A stretch of 64,000 bases of DNA, taken from the IMG/VR virus record IMGVR_UViG_3300042309_002578, positions 1 through 64,000 of that record. The stretch is one strand, 5' to 3'. A program made the position numbers and the translations under genes. Shown piece after piece: positions 34,626 through 43,553 of this stretch. Numbering within the stretch: position 1 is the stretch's first letter; the number at the start of each line of letters is the position of its first letter. Below the pieces are notes generated by a model. It saw nothing but the letters and a program-made list of their open reading frames with translations, did not search any database and was not told the origin of the DNA. Source of the DNA: a virus.

Positions 34626-35471
34626 TTATATATTAATGTTTGGCATAAAAGACCTCCTAACAATTTCGATCATTTTTTCTCCTGGTATTTCCATCTCTCG
34701 TGAGAGGATGACAACGGTCGCAATATGTGGATCAGACCCAGACAACAAATTAAAAGCGAGAGCTTTAGCTTTTGACTCCTCTTCGTATCCTGAAATTTTC
34801 ATAATTTCAGAAAGTAGGTGATCATGTCCATGTCTTTTTATGTATCTGTTAACTACATCGCGCAGCTTTAATCCAGATTCTTTTATTGGATATTCTATTG
34901 GATCAGTTTCATGCGGATTGTTTATTCTTTCGGCTTCATTTTTTTTGGATTCAGCGATCGCCTCTTTAGCCATATTCAGAATTTGATCGAAAGTGTAATC
35001 TTTTGTAAAATTACTTAATATTTTAATGGCTTTCTCATTTGCCGTTCTGTGTCTTGTTTTAACACTGCTGTCACCACTATGTAAAACGCGATTAATAACA
35101 TCCCTGTTTAGTCCTTTCTTCCCAAGAAAGTCGCCAGTTAATGCCGCAAAATCATCAAGGGTTAAACCTTTTGCCTCACTTGGCGGGACAGTTGTTCTCC
35201 CATATTTTTTTTCTTGCCTAATTCCCGACCATTTTTTCGCAAAAGTTTGATATTTAATTTCTACCTCACTATCTTTAAGATCGGGATAAGCTCCTTCTAT
35301 CCTTTTTTCTGGAAAATGTGGATCATTAATAATTTGTGAAATTGTCGTAGCTATTTTTGTTTTGTGGTTTTTTTTCCGCAATAATTCACTCCACTCTTCT
35401 GTAAGTAATTCGTCTTTTGCCTCTTCGCTTTGTACCTCTTCGCTTTGTTCTGTTTCAGCATCTGTTAGCAT
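34626..35471 (-). CDS. Hypothetical protein, 281 aa
   Basis: The protein has an acidic N-terminal tail (AETEQSEEVQSEEAKDE) and a helical body. A GLTLDDFAALTGDFLGKKGLNRDVINRVLH segment looks like an HTH, suggesting DNA binding. CTCCTTTGG-type sequence before the ATG supplies GGAG on the minus strand. It is the first gene of the minus-strand replication block. Confidence 0.6.
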   Translation of the reverse strand: MLTDAETEQSEEVQSEEAKDELLTEEWSELLRKKNHKTKIATTISQIINDPHFPEKRIEGAYPDLKDSEVEIKYQTFAKKWSGIRQEKKYGRTTVPPSEAKGLTLDDFAALTGDFLGKKGLNRDVINRVLHSGDSSVKTRHRTANEKAIKILSNFTKDYTFDQILNMAKEAIAESKKNEAERINNPHETDPIEYPIKESGLKLRDVVNRYIKRHGHDHLLSEIMKISGYEEESKAKALAFNLLSGSDPHIATVVILSREMEIPGEKMIEIVRRSFMPNINI

Positions 35472-35528
35472 TATTTTCTCCTTTGGTCGTATAATTGAGC
35501 TACAAAATAATATTATTACATTTTTATA

Positions 35529-35572
35529 GAAGATTCACTATATATTTTTCAAAAAATATATAGTGAATCTTC
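35529..35572. repeat. Perfect 21-bp inverted repeat in a divergent promoter region
   Basis: GAAGATTCACTATATATTTTT (35529-35549) and its exact complement (35552-35572) with a 2-base loop. It lies between the divergent 34626-35471 and nrdA genes, so it cannot terminate either; an operator or origin-associated cruciform is more likely. Confidence 0.75.
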
Positions 35573-35649
35573 GCTTTGGTTTTTGAAGTCCTTAAAAATA
35601 AATTTTCAATTTTACAATATAATTGTTTGATAACCATTTTTCAATTCCA

Positions 35650-37410
35650 ATGACAGACACAAAAAATGCTACAAGAGTTTCGCCAGAAATTCAATCCCTG
35701 CTTGACTCTCAGTACGTTGCCCCAACAGGCAGAATTAAAGATTTTATTTTAAATCCAGAGTATAAAACTAACGCCCCTAGTTGTATGCTTCGTGTTTGGG
35801 ACAAAAAAATAGGTCTAGGCGCGATGGTAAGTGCAATATCATATTACATCCGCAAAGGTGCAGGAGTTAAAATTCAGTTTGGTGCTGAAAAGGTTGTGTT
35901 TTGGGAAGCTGTCCCTATAGTTTGGAATTTTTACTGTGATCCAAGCCATCCAGACATTGATAAAATGTCTCAAGAGAACAAGGAGGTATATGTAGATAAG
36001 CAAAAATGGGGAGAAATTTTAGAGAAGCAAAATATGTCTTCCGACAAAAATGTTGCAATTATTTTTGTCGGTGACGATATGGATTCAATTGAGGGTAGTT
36101 GGAGATCTTTTATTGATGCAGCCTTGCTAGGCAAACAAATATTTTTGGATTTGTCTGCAATTAGACAGGCTGGGGAGCAGACCTCTACCAAAACTGTCAG
36201 CACGGGTATTTTTGGGCTTGGCAGCACAGACACAGGGTTTATAGAAATATATCGGTGGCTGGCTAAATGTATTGAGAGTGGCGACGTTGGTAGCGTTTTA
36301 CAGCTTTTAAATGGTATCTGTAAAGTTCTAGCTCGTGGTGGGACGACAAAAAAACGGGGCGGGATTGTAACAACCGCGATGGATTACACAAATCCAGATA
36401 TTGAAGAGTATTTAAATTATCCATTAAGCAAAATTTTGGGCGGAAGTAAAAAAGGTCTCCGATACTCTTCGGAGATATTTTCAAACACCAAATTGGTGAA
36501 CTTGGTGATAGAAAAAGTTAACAACGAGTCCTTGATGCTAGAAAAAATAAAAGCACCTGGTCTGTATGCCAATGTCTGTATGGGTATTTATTTAGAAGAT
36601 AAGGCTTCTTGTTTGGTGTCCCCAGTAAATGCTGGGCAAATTGAAAAGCCCGAAGATTTGCCAGAGGCATTATGTGCCGTTGTCAAGTTGCTTGCTTTAA
36701 TTCACTATTCTTGGCGAGATGCTGTTAATGCAAACCCAGAATTATATCTGCCGGCAAACGAGGACAGGCAGATTGCTGTTGGTTGGTTAGGTTGGGCTAA
36801 TTTCCTAAGAAGGCAGGGCGTAACCTATCTAGAGTGCGCCAACAGCATGAGAGCGTTAAGATTGAATGATACTATCAAATATCTTGATAATGGTGGCAGC
36901 TATAAGGGAGTAGAAATTGCGTCATGGCTTAAAACTGCTTATGAAAAGGGGGCTGAGATAGGCGGAGAATTTAATTTAGAAAGAATTTATAGTATTGAAC
37001 CAAACCAGCGTGTCTATTTGGATTACAAGGATATTGATGGGTTTACAACTTGCAGAAATATAAATCCACCATACTCTCGCACACAAGTTCGTGCATCAGA
37101 AGTATACGGAGATGCAATTACAGAGCATGGAGATGTTGAGGTTATGTCCGAGGTTGGGCATGATACTATTCAGCTTTTGTGGGAGGAATTTCAACTTCTC
37201 GCTGAATACACTGGACTGGCTCATGCGGGTAGTTTTGATATTCACCGTAGAATAGACAAAGACTGGTTTGAGGATTTTACATTGCGATCGCCATTGCCAA
37301 CAACATACTATCAAATGGCAGATAGTGTAAATCAGGAGTATTTAAATAAGGGTATTGCAATGACAGCCCAATGCGAAGAGGAAATTTGTATGGTTTGCGG
37401 CGAAGGCTAA
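35650..37410 (+). CDS. nrdA: Class I ribonucleotide reductase alpha subunit, divergent
   Basis: 586 residues from ATG 35650, shorter than host NrdA (about 750). Recognisable parts are PTGRIKDFILN, GIFGLGSTDTGFIEIYRW, PDIEEYLNYPL and the radical-site loop APGLYANVCMGIYLED. The canonical loop is NxCxE; here the Glu is replaced by Gly (NVCMG). The C-terminus CEEEICMVCGEG has the paired redox cysteines. It reduces ribonucleotides for phage DNA synthesis together with the next gene. Confidence 0.8.
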   Translation: MTDTKNATRVSPEIQSLLDSQYVAPTGRIKDFILNPEYKTNAPSCMLRVWDKKIGLGAMVSAISYYIRKGAGVKIQFGAEKVVFWEAVPIVWNFYCDPSHPDIDKMSQENKEVYVDKQKWGEILEKQNMSSDKNVAIIFVGDDMDSIEGSWRSFIDAALLGKQIFLDLSAIRQAGEQTSTKTVSTGIFGLGSTDTGFIEIYRWLAKCIESGDVGSVLQLLNGICKVLARGGTTKKRGGIVTTAMDYTNPDIEEYLNYPLSKILGGSKKGLRYSSEIFSNTKLVNLVIEKVNNESLMLEKIKAPGLYANVCMGIYLEDKASCLVSPVNAGQIEKPEDLPEALCAVVKLLALIHYSWRDAVNANPELYLPANEDRQIAVGWLGWANFLRRQGVTYLECANSMRALRLNDTIKYLDNGGSYKGVEIASWLKTAYEKGAEIGGEFNLERIYSIEPNQRVYLDYKDIDGFTTCRNINPPYSRTQVRASEVYGDAITEHGDVEVMSEVGHDTIQLLWEEFQLLAEYTGLAHAGSFDIHRRIDKDWFEDFTLRSPLPTTYYQMADSVNQEYLNKGIAMTAQCEEEICMVCGEG

Positions 37411-37443
37411 TTATTTTTTAAACACGAAACTCACGGATACAAA

Positions 37444-38238
37444 ATGATGAATTTAACTCAGCAAAAGAATAGTGTAAGTTTACAAAATCTGTATGATTTT
37501 AAATGCAAGGAAAATGGGTCACCGCACTTCTGGACACCGCAAGAACTCGACGCGCACGAATATACCTTTGGTGGTGATTTTGGAATCTCTGAAACAATTT
37601 CTAGGGTGCTATCTTTGGCAGACGTACTAGAAGTTGAGGTTGGTGCATATATTGGTGAATTTATCAGGAAGCTTGATGAAAAAACCACGGACGGAATTGT
37701 TGGGAAACTTCTCAAGGCATTTATAAAAGATGAGGCGGTTCACGCACATCAAATTAAATACGCTTTACAAACATATCCGGTGTCCGATTGGCATCGGAAT
37801 GAGGCTGCACTAATTAATGAAGAGTGGAAAAGCGCGGGAGGGCATCCTTTGCAAAAGTCATCAACTTTAGAGGTTGGCGTGTTCCTTGGCTGTTCGCTGC
37901 CAATACTTCTGCGGCTGGGCGGACATTCCTTGTTGTGGGTTAGCGAAATGATTGCAAAGGATGAATTTTTGCACGTTGCTGGTGGCAGGGGAATTTTAAA
38001 TAAGCTTAATTATGGTGCAGTTGATAATTTGATCAGGTTACAGCGCAAAACTGTCGCCTATATCACGGAAAAACTGAATATTCCCTCTCAGCATTTTGGC
38101 TTTGAGGTAAACACTGATTGGTTTCTTCAGCAGTCCAATGAGTTGATTGTTAGTGGTAGCTCTGCGCCACTAACAAGATGGACTGATATCTCGATTTATC
38201 GGGCAAAATTTGAAAACAGCAACAAGTTTATGTATTAA
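37444..38238 (+). CDS. nrdB: Ribonucleotide reductase beta subunit, lacking a canonical radical Tyr
   Basis: The 264-residue ferritin-like protein lies 33 bases after nrdA. Metal-ligand motifs are visible: EVGAYIGEF, KDEAVHAHQIKY (ExxH), LEVGVFLG, and SEMIAKDEFLHV (ExxH). Four residues after the first ExxH histidine, where E. coli NrdB has Tyr122, there is Ile. The protein is about 100 residues shorter than host NrdB. It may use a metal-centred radical as in class Ic, but this depends on the alignment. Confidence 0.75.
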   Translation: MMNLTQQKNSVSLQNLYDFKCKENGSPHFWTPQELDAHEYTFGGDFGISETISRVLSLADVLEVEVGAYIGEFIRKLDEKTTDGIVGKLLKAFIKDEAVHAHQIKYALQTYPVSDWHRNEAALINEEWKSAGGHPLQKSSTLEVGVFLGCSLPILLRLGGHSLLWVSEMIAKDEFLHVAGGRGILNKLNYGAVDNLIRLQRKTVAYITEKLNIPSQHFGFEVNTDWFLQQSNELIVSGSSAPLTRWTDISIYRAKFENSNKFMY

Positions 38239-38289
38239 ATTAATTATTTGATGATTTGGCATTATTTTCAAATCATCAAATAATTAATT
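38238..38289. terminator. Bidirectional terminator, 21-bp perfect stem
   Basis: AATTAATTATTTGATGATTTG (38238-38258) pairs exactly with 38269-38289 around 10 bases, between convergent nrdB and 38306-38626. Confidence 0.85.
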
Positions 38290-38305
38290 TGTTAAGGCTT
38301 TGGAT

Positions 38306-38626
38306 TTAGTTGTCACGCGTTGCCAATTCTTCAAAACTCAAAACTTCTGGACAGTTAGCAACATCCGTTAATGTTCGCAATCTTTTTCCAATAATAGAAA
38401 GCATTGTTAGTTTTTGAGCAATAGATTTGTTTCGCAGATCGCGTCTAGCAATGTGAAAGTCAATATTTAGTATTTCATTAATTGAAGCCTCTGTGCTTGA
38501 ACTAATTGTTTTTAGGTCAGCGATTCTGTTTAGTGCGTCTTGCTGACTTGTGGCGTTTAGTTTCATGTAAAGCTGCGCCAATTTATCTGATTCAGTTTCA
38601 CATTCAAAAGGTTCTTGTGAATTCAT
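38306..38626 (-). CDS. Hypothetical protein, 106 aa
   Basis: AAAGGAC precedes the ATG at 38626. All-helical, with KLNATSQQDALNRIADLKT and IAQKLTMLSIIGKRLRTL; possibly a small regulator, but no HTH is certain. Confidence 0.6.
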   Translation of the reverse strand: MNSQEPFECETESDKLAQLYMKLNATSQQDALNRIADLKTISSSTEASINEILNIDFHIARRDLRNKSIAQKLTMLSIIGKRLRTLTDVANCPEVLSFEELATRDN

Positions 38627-38648
38627 TTTTTTGTCCTTTTATCGTTAT

Positions 38649-38723
38649 TTAGTAAAGCTCACTTCCATTTTTAATTTGTTGTGAGGCTTCATAATCTGGA
38701 ACTCCTTGCGTCCAGAAAACCAT
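38649..38723 (-). CDS. Micro-protein, 24 aa
   Basis: ATG at 38723 opens MVFWTQGVPDYEASQQIKNG, the first frame after a family-1 promoter and 22 bases before gene 38306-38626. It may be a leader peptide. Confidence 0.4.
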   Translation of the reverse strand: MVFWTQGVPDYEASQQIKNGSELY

Positions 38724-38760
38724 AAAATCTCGCACGTTTTGTTTTTGATTTCCTTGCTCT

Positions 38761-38789
38761 ATAATACTGTGGTCAACAAATAAAGTCAA
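38761..38789 (-). promoter_or_regulatory. Family-1 promoter
   Basis: Minus strand TTGACT (38789-38784), spacer TTATTTGTTGACCACAG, TATTAT (38766-38761). Confidence 0.8.
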
Positions 38790-38955
38790 GCGACTGGGAA
38801 AATAAAATAATAAAATTGTTCGCAGATTTAAATATATAATATAAATAATTCCCCGTGAATTTACAAATCTCAATATTGGATTAATGTCAGGAGTTTTGGT
38901 ATGTTGGAATCTACATCAAGACTTTTGGCATTTTTTAAATCAAAAATAAAATTAT

Positions 38956-39807
38956 ATGCAAAGACCAACCGCAAATTACTGGAGCGCGATCGCAGATTTA
39001 ATAAAACTTTTACCATATATTCGTGAGCTTGTAACGCGGTCACACGCTATACAGGTGGCAACAGTTACAGACAATCAAGATCCTGCAAATGATCGCCGGA
39101 TAAGGGTTTCAACGGAAGCTATGGGTGGACAAGGACAAAGCTATTGGATTCAAGCTGGGCGCAGTACAAGTTACAGCGACGAGCCAATACCACCGATAGG
39201 AACAACGGTTCTAGTTTGTTTTGTGGAGGGCAATTCGAGTGACGGTTTTTTGCTGAGGACTTTGGCGAACAATAAAAACCCAGCAGACTTATCGCAAACA
39301 AGCCCAGTAAATGATAATACCCAAGAAATACCCGGAGACGAGCGACGGTTGATTGCTGGTGATTGTAAAATTGGGGTTGGCGGAGACAAAGACATAATAG
39401 TGGAGGGGGATTTTACAATTAAATGTAATGGCGAAAAAATAGTTATTAATGCTCCGCAAGGAGATATAGAAGTTGTCTCTTCAGGCGGAGGCAATATCAA
39501 AATTGATGGCAGCTTTAATGTTGATATCAAAACAAAAAAAACAATCAACATAACAGGGAATGAAAAGATTACATTGTCGCAAGGTGGCGCGACTTTTATC
39601 GCAGCGAATGGATATTGGGAAATTAAAAACGCTTCAGGACAGCGATTTAGATTTGGGGGTTCAAATGGTGGTGTCATGGAGCTTGATTTAAATGGATCAA
39701 ACATGAATTTGATAAACGCAACAGATATACAAATTAATGGGAAAAGTATTGCTACTATTGGAGCTACAGATAGTCATGGAGACACAATAGTTAGCCGAGG
39801 ATGGTAA
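38956..39807 (+). CDS. Baseplate spike protein, gpV/gp5-like
   Basis: The 283-residue protein has an OB-fold domain at residues about 35-120 (DPANDRRIRVSTEAMGGQGQSYW and PPIGTTVLVCFVEGNSSDGFLL). A triple-stranded beta-helix of short repeats follows (KIVINAPQGDIEVVSSG, FNVDIKTKKTINITGNEKI). The end has paired His/Asp residues (DSHGDTIV). This is the layout of the membrane-piercing spike of contractile-tailed phages. It is the only virion gene in this part of the window. Confidence 0.85.
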   Translation: MQRPTANYWSAIADLIKLLPYIRELVTRSHAIQVATVTDNQDPANDRRIRVSTEAMGGQGQSYWIQAGRSTSYSDEPIPPIGTTVLVCFVEGNSSDGFLLRTLANNKNPADLSQTSPVNDNTQEIPGDERRLIAGDCKIGVGGDKDIIVEGDFTIKCNGEKIVINAPQGDIEVVSSGGGNIKIDGSFNVDIKTKKTINITGNEKITLSQGGATFIAANGYWEIKNASGQRFRFGGSNGGVMELDLNGSNMNLINATDIQINGKSIATIGATDSHGDTIVSRGW

Positions 39808-39845
39808 GATGTGGTATAATATTTGCAGCACCAATTTACTACCTA

Positions 39846-39879
39846 AAAACGCTAGATGCAAATATCAAGCGTTTTTTTT
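39846..39879 (+). terminator. Terminator after the spike gene
   Basis: AAAACGCT (39846-39853) pairs with AGCGTTTT (39868-39875) and continues into T8. Confidence 0.75.
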
Positions 39880-39930
39880 GTTTTCGCCACCAAATATAAA
39901 TATAATATTGATGCGATATTGATGTTTTTG

Positions 39931-39959
39931 TTGACAATATTGCTTCAATATGTTACAGT
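39931..39959 (+). promoter_or_regulatory. Family-2-type promoter of the helicase
   Basis: TTGACA (39931-39936), 17-base spacer containing ATATTGCTTCAATAT, TACAGT (39954-39959). AATATTGATGCGATATTGATG lies just upstream. Confidence 0.65.
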
Positions 39960-40004
39960 TGTTGTAGAAAACAAGAATAAAAACAAACACAAAAAACACA
40001 AAAA

Positions 40005-41882
40005 ATGATACCAGTAGTGCAAAAAAGTATCCGAGAACTTTCTGAAGAAGAGATAATATCAGACTTGAGATATTATCAAAAAGACTTGTATTTAGGCGTT
40101 AGAGACCAATTTAAGTCTGGAAAAAAATCTGTGATTGTTCAGCTTGCCACAGGTGGCGGTAAAGGCAAAATAATCGCCAAAATAATTACAAAAGCGTGGT
40201 TAAGTGGGTCAAAGATATTATTCCTGTCACATAGAGGCGAGATAATCAAACAGATCCGCCAACATTTAATTACGGCTGGTATAGATAAAAGTGATATCGG
40301 GGTTATTCAAGGACCAAATAGCGGGACTTGGCCATTCACACCATTCAGACCGATTCAAGTTTCTATGATTCAGTCCGTCGCCCAAAATTGGGAACAATGG
40401 AAAGCGGACAGGCTACCATTTAACTTTCAGCTAATTATTATTGATGAATGCCACTTGGCAACCTCAAACAGTTTTGTAGACTTGTTTGCAAACTTGCCAA
40501 AAGCTTACAAGATAGGTTTCACGGCCACACCTGAACCCCCTTATGGAAAAACCTTCAAGGGAATATTTGACACTATTTTATGTGGGGTTTCCCATGCAGA
40601 ATTAATAACTAAAGGGTTTCTGCCAGAAATCGTTTATTATGCGACAACACCTCCCGATCTTGAGGATGTGCCAGTCTATAACGGTGATTATGTTGCAGAA
40701 AAGCTGCAAAACAAGATCAACACCAAGGAACTGCGAGGCGAACTCGTGGCTACATGGGTTAAGCGGGTTAGGAACCCGTACGGGAATCTGCCGACGATTG
40801 TGTTTGCCGGTGGCGTTATCCACTCCAAGGAGATAGCTGCCGAATACAACCAGGCTGGTATCCCTGCGGTTCATATTGATGGCAAAATGCGCCAACCAGA
40901 GCGTAAAGAGGCTCTGCGTAAATTTATCTCTGGTGAGGCACACATATTGTGCAACTGTGACGTTCTCACCGAGGGGTTCGATCTCGAAACATACTGCGAG
41001 ATTTTAGAACTACCTTCAATATCGGTGGGTTGTGTGCAATTAGCATCACCAACAAAACGGATCACAAAAGCCAACCAAAGACGGGGACGAGCAAGGGGTG
41101 TCAAGATAAGTGGCACTAAAAAAGCCATATATTTGGATCACGCAGGAATTATAGATGAACATGGTATGCCTGACGATCCACACCTCTGGACATTGGACGG
41201 GATTAAGAAAGCAAAACCCACCAGCAAGCGATGCCCAGAGGGTGAGAAAGACATTAACGGTGCTTGGGGCTGTGGACGGGCTGATATTCCCAAACTAGAA
41301 GAATACTGCCCACACTGTGGCTTTGAGTTTGATTTATCGAAGCCTGAACCAGAGCCAAAGAAGGGTGGGAGCGATCGCAAAAAAGTTAGACAGAACAAGA
41401 AAATTGAGCTTCAGTTAATTGAGACAAGTTTGAGTGAGAGATTTATAAATCTCATTCAGGAAAGCAGAAATTATCAATGGGCGTTTGAGCAGCTTGGTAA
41501 TTTTTCCCCAGACTACGAAGAGTTGTATTGGGCGTGTAAAAAATGCACCACTAAAGAAGGTAAGCCGTTTAAAGTGACTGCGGCATTTATTCAATGGGTG
41601 CGGGGACAGAAGATTGAGAAGGGTTACCGCTGGACACCAAGTGAAGATCACTTGTTTTATATTATGGGTTTTTTGTTGGAACACAACGAACGCCCTGGCA
41701 ATACTTTCAAAGCGTGGGTTGGGCAAAACCGGAAAATAAACACAGAATGTTTTAGAAATATATCAGAGGCATACGAGTTATGCGCCAAGGTTGCCGAATT
41801 TTGTGGGTATAGTCAACGCTGGGTAACAGACGAAGTTGATAGGTTGACAGCGGTAAATAACGACGAGTATTTCATAGGGTAA
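40005..41882 (+). CDS. Superfamily 2 DEAH-type helicase (UvsW/SSL2-like)
   Basis: The 625-residue protein has Walker A QLATGGGKGKIIAK (near 47), LFLSHRGEIIKQI, motif II IIDECHLATS (near 146), motif III GFTATPEP and motif VI NQRRGRARG (near 361). A cysteine-rich region follows (CPEGEKDINGAWGCG...CPHC), which probably binds zinc. The C-terminal ~180 residues are of unknown fold. Relatives drive branch migration and replication-fork rescue in phages. Confidence 0.9.
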   Translation: MIPVVQKSIRELSEEEIISDLRYYQKDLYLGVRDQFKSGKKSVIVQLATGGGKGKIIAKIITKAWLSGSKILFLSHRGEIIKQIRQHLITAGIDKSDIGVIQGPNSGTWPFTPFRPIQVSMIQSVAQNWEQWKADRLPFNFQLIIIDECHLATSNSFVDLFANLPKAYKIGFTATPEPPYGKTFKGIFDTILCGVSHAELITKGFLPEIVYYATTPPDLEDVPVYNGDYVAEKLQNKINTKELRGELVATWVKRVRNPYGNLPTIVFAGGVIHSKEIAAEYNQAGIPAVHIDGKMRQPERKEALRKFISGEAHILCNCDVLTEGFDLETYCEILELPSISVGCVQLASPTKRITKANQRRGRARGVKISGTKKAIYLDHAGIIDEHGMPDDPHLWTLDGIKKAKPTSKRCPEGEKDINGAWGCGRADIPKLEEYCPHCGFEFDLSKPEPEPKKGGSDRKKVRQNKKIELQLIETSLSERFINLIQESRNYQWAFEQLGNFSPDYEELYWACKKCTTKEGKPFKVTAAFIQWVRGQKIEKGYRWTPSEDHLFYIMGFLLEHNERPGNTFKAWVGQNRKINTECFRNISEAYELCAKVAEFCGYSQRWVTDEVDRLTAVNNDEYFIG

Positions 41883-41941
41883 ACCAATCAATCAAGTAAT
41901 GCAGTAAAAGCTTAATTACTGCATTAAAAAATAAAACAAGG

Positions 41942-42858
41942 GTTGACTTTTGTTGTTAGCCGTAGATTTGTACTCACACCACGTCAACGCCCAGCACCAT
42001 CGGTAAAAAAGCCCGACGGATGCCACCCTTGGCGACAAAAACATATTGTAATCCCCGCACAGCAAGGGTTTCGTGTTTTTGGCAATATTCCCCCGCAGCC
42101 GTCCCCCAAGCCGCAAACCAACCATTTGCACCAACGCCCTAACAACGCCCGTGCCACCAGCTAAAAACCTAAAATCTGCCCAGTCTTGGCGATAAAAACA
42201 TATTGCAATATCCGCACAGCAAGGGTTTTGTGTTTTTAGCGATCGCTCCCCCGCAGCCGTCCCCCAAGCCGCAAACCAACCATTTGCACCAATGCCCTAA
42301 CAACGCCCGTGCCACCAGCTAAAAACCTAAAATCTGTCCAGCCTTGGCGACAAAAAACATATTGCAATATCCGCACAGCAAGGGTTTTGTGTTTTTAGCG
42401 ATCGCTCCCCCGCAGCCGTCCTCAAAGTCATAAACCAACCATTTGCACCAACACCCTGACAACGCCCGTGCCACCAGCTAAAAACCTAAAATCTGTCCAG
42501 CCTTGGCGACAAAAAACATATTGCAATATCCGCACAGCAAGGGTTTTGTGTTTTGGCAATATTCCCCCGCAGCCGTCTCCAAACCGGCAAAACAGACATT
42601 CGTTCTCAGCCTGGACTAACGTCGATAAAATCAAAATCTTGTAACACGCCTCAAACCCGCATTCTCTCGTTAAAAAATCTGTGGCGGATTATAACATAAG
42701 GTGTGTCAAAAGTAAAGGGAAGATACAAAGAAAAAAGGGCAGTTTCCTATAAGAAAGTGATCATCTTCCCAATTTTATTTTTGATTAAAATCAAAAAATT
42801 ATGCAAGTACGCACCTATATCCAAAATTTCTGTAATACGTTTGTAATATAAAAATAAA
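41942..42858 (+). repeat. Repeat element copy 2: four A units plus B block
   Basis: ACATATTG marks recur at 42041, 42198, 42357 and 42516 (157-159 bp apart). The B block follows with GGGAAGAT (42717-42724)/ATCTTCCC (42763-42770) and a minus-strand promoter TTTACT (42716-42711), 17 bases, TATAAT (42693-42688), pointing into the A units. The left edge carries a decayed family-1 promoter (TTGACT at 41942). The units contain GCGATCGC and many CCGCAGCCGTCCC blocks. No conserved reading frame. Confidence 0.9.
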
Positions 42859-42870
42859 TCAAAAATGCGC

Positions 42871-42899
42871 TTGACTTTATTTGTTAACCATAGTAATAT
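42871..42899 (+). promoter_or_regulatory. Family-1 promoter
   Basis: TTGACT, spacer TTATTTGTTAACCATAG (17), TAATAT. It lies about 100 bases beyond the B-block hairpin and drives 42944-43162. Confidence 0.85.
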
Positions 42900-42943
42900 A
42901 TATTCAGTAAAGAAAAACAAAATACAAAACAAGCGAGAAAAAG

Positions 42944-43162
42944 ATGACTAAGCCATTTGCAAATCTGGAAACCACCGAAAAGAACCACACTGCCGAGTAT
43001 GGAATCCGAATTAAATCTATAGTAATGTGGGAAATAAGGACGGAAATTTTGTTTGTGTATGTAGCTGGAGTTGCAGAACCAGTAGCTTTTTATGTTAACG
43101 AGTCTGTCGAGCTAATAGCCGAACTTAGGAAACAAAGCGAAGACTTTAGACCTCAAAAGTAG
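42944..43162 (+). CDS. Hypothetical protein, 72 aa
   Basis: GCGAGAAAAAG precedes the ATG. A beta-strand pattern (ILFVYVAGVAEPVAFYVNESVELI). It is the first gene of a short operon of early-type genes. Confidence 0.65.
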   Translation: MTKPFANLETTEKNHTAEYGIRIKSIVMWEIRTEILFVYVAGVAEPVAFYVNESVELIAELRKQSEDFRPQK

Positions 43163-43250
43163 GCAGCAATTAAGCAATACAATAACTAATGAGTTACTGT
43201 ATTGCTTACTAAACAAAGAGATAAATACTCAAACCAAAAAACAAACAAAA

Positions 43251-43499
43251 ATGGAACTAATTTCAATCAAAAGAAAAAGCCCAACTAATGATTTTGTTTC
43301 CGATTTATTAGACTGCTTGAATGGCTACACGCCATTTACATTTTATGCTGCTAATGATCAATGCGTTAAGCAAGGAATGAATCAGCTTGGTTTCCAGAAT
43401 TTATTAAAGAGAGCAATTCCGTTTTTGTTCCATACGAAGCTGGGACTGGCAAGTATGACGATTTCTTCTGGTCTGATTGGAAATAAAAACAGCGGTTAA
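43251..43499 (+). CDS. Hypothetical protein, possibly frameshifted
   Basis: The frame gives 82 residues (MELISIKRKSPTNDF...). From about 43370, however, another frame, ending in TAA near 43490, reads ESAWFPEFIKESNSVFVPYEAG and then GKYDDFFWSDWK, which looks more like protein than the end of the annotated frame. A single-base indel near 43355-43390 may have split the gene. Confidence 0.45.
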   Translation: MELISIKRKSPTNDFVSDLLDCLNGYTPFTFYAANDQCVKQGMNQLGFQNLLKRAIPFLFHTKLGLASMTISSGLIGNKNSG

Positions 43500-43553
43500 A
43501 TTTATTTTTTAGCCGTAGCATTGCACAAACATAATAAAAACCCCAAACCAAAA

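Noticed and set aside
42428-42634. Minus-strand open frames inside the A-unit arrays (also 41916-42134, 44251-44448, 53796-54005, 11648-11842)
   Set aside because: The frame changes from unit to unit, there is no common start or ribosome binding site, and substitutions and indels ignore codon phase. They are by-products of the repeat composition.
41942-42858. CRISPR array
   Set aside because: Units of ~158 bp are contiguous and similar over their whole length; there are no short repeats separated by unique spacers and no cas genes in the window.
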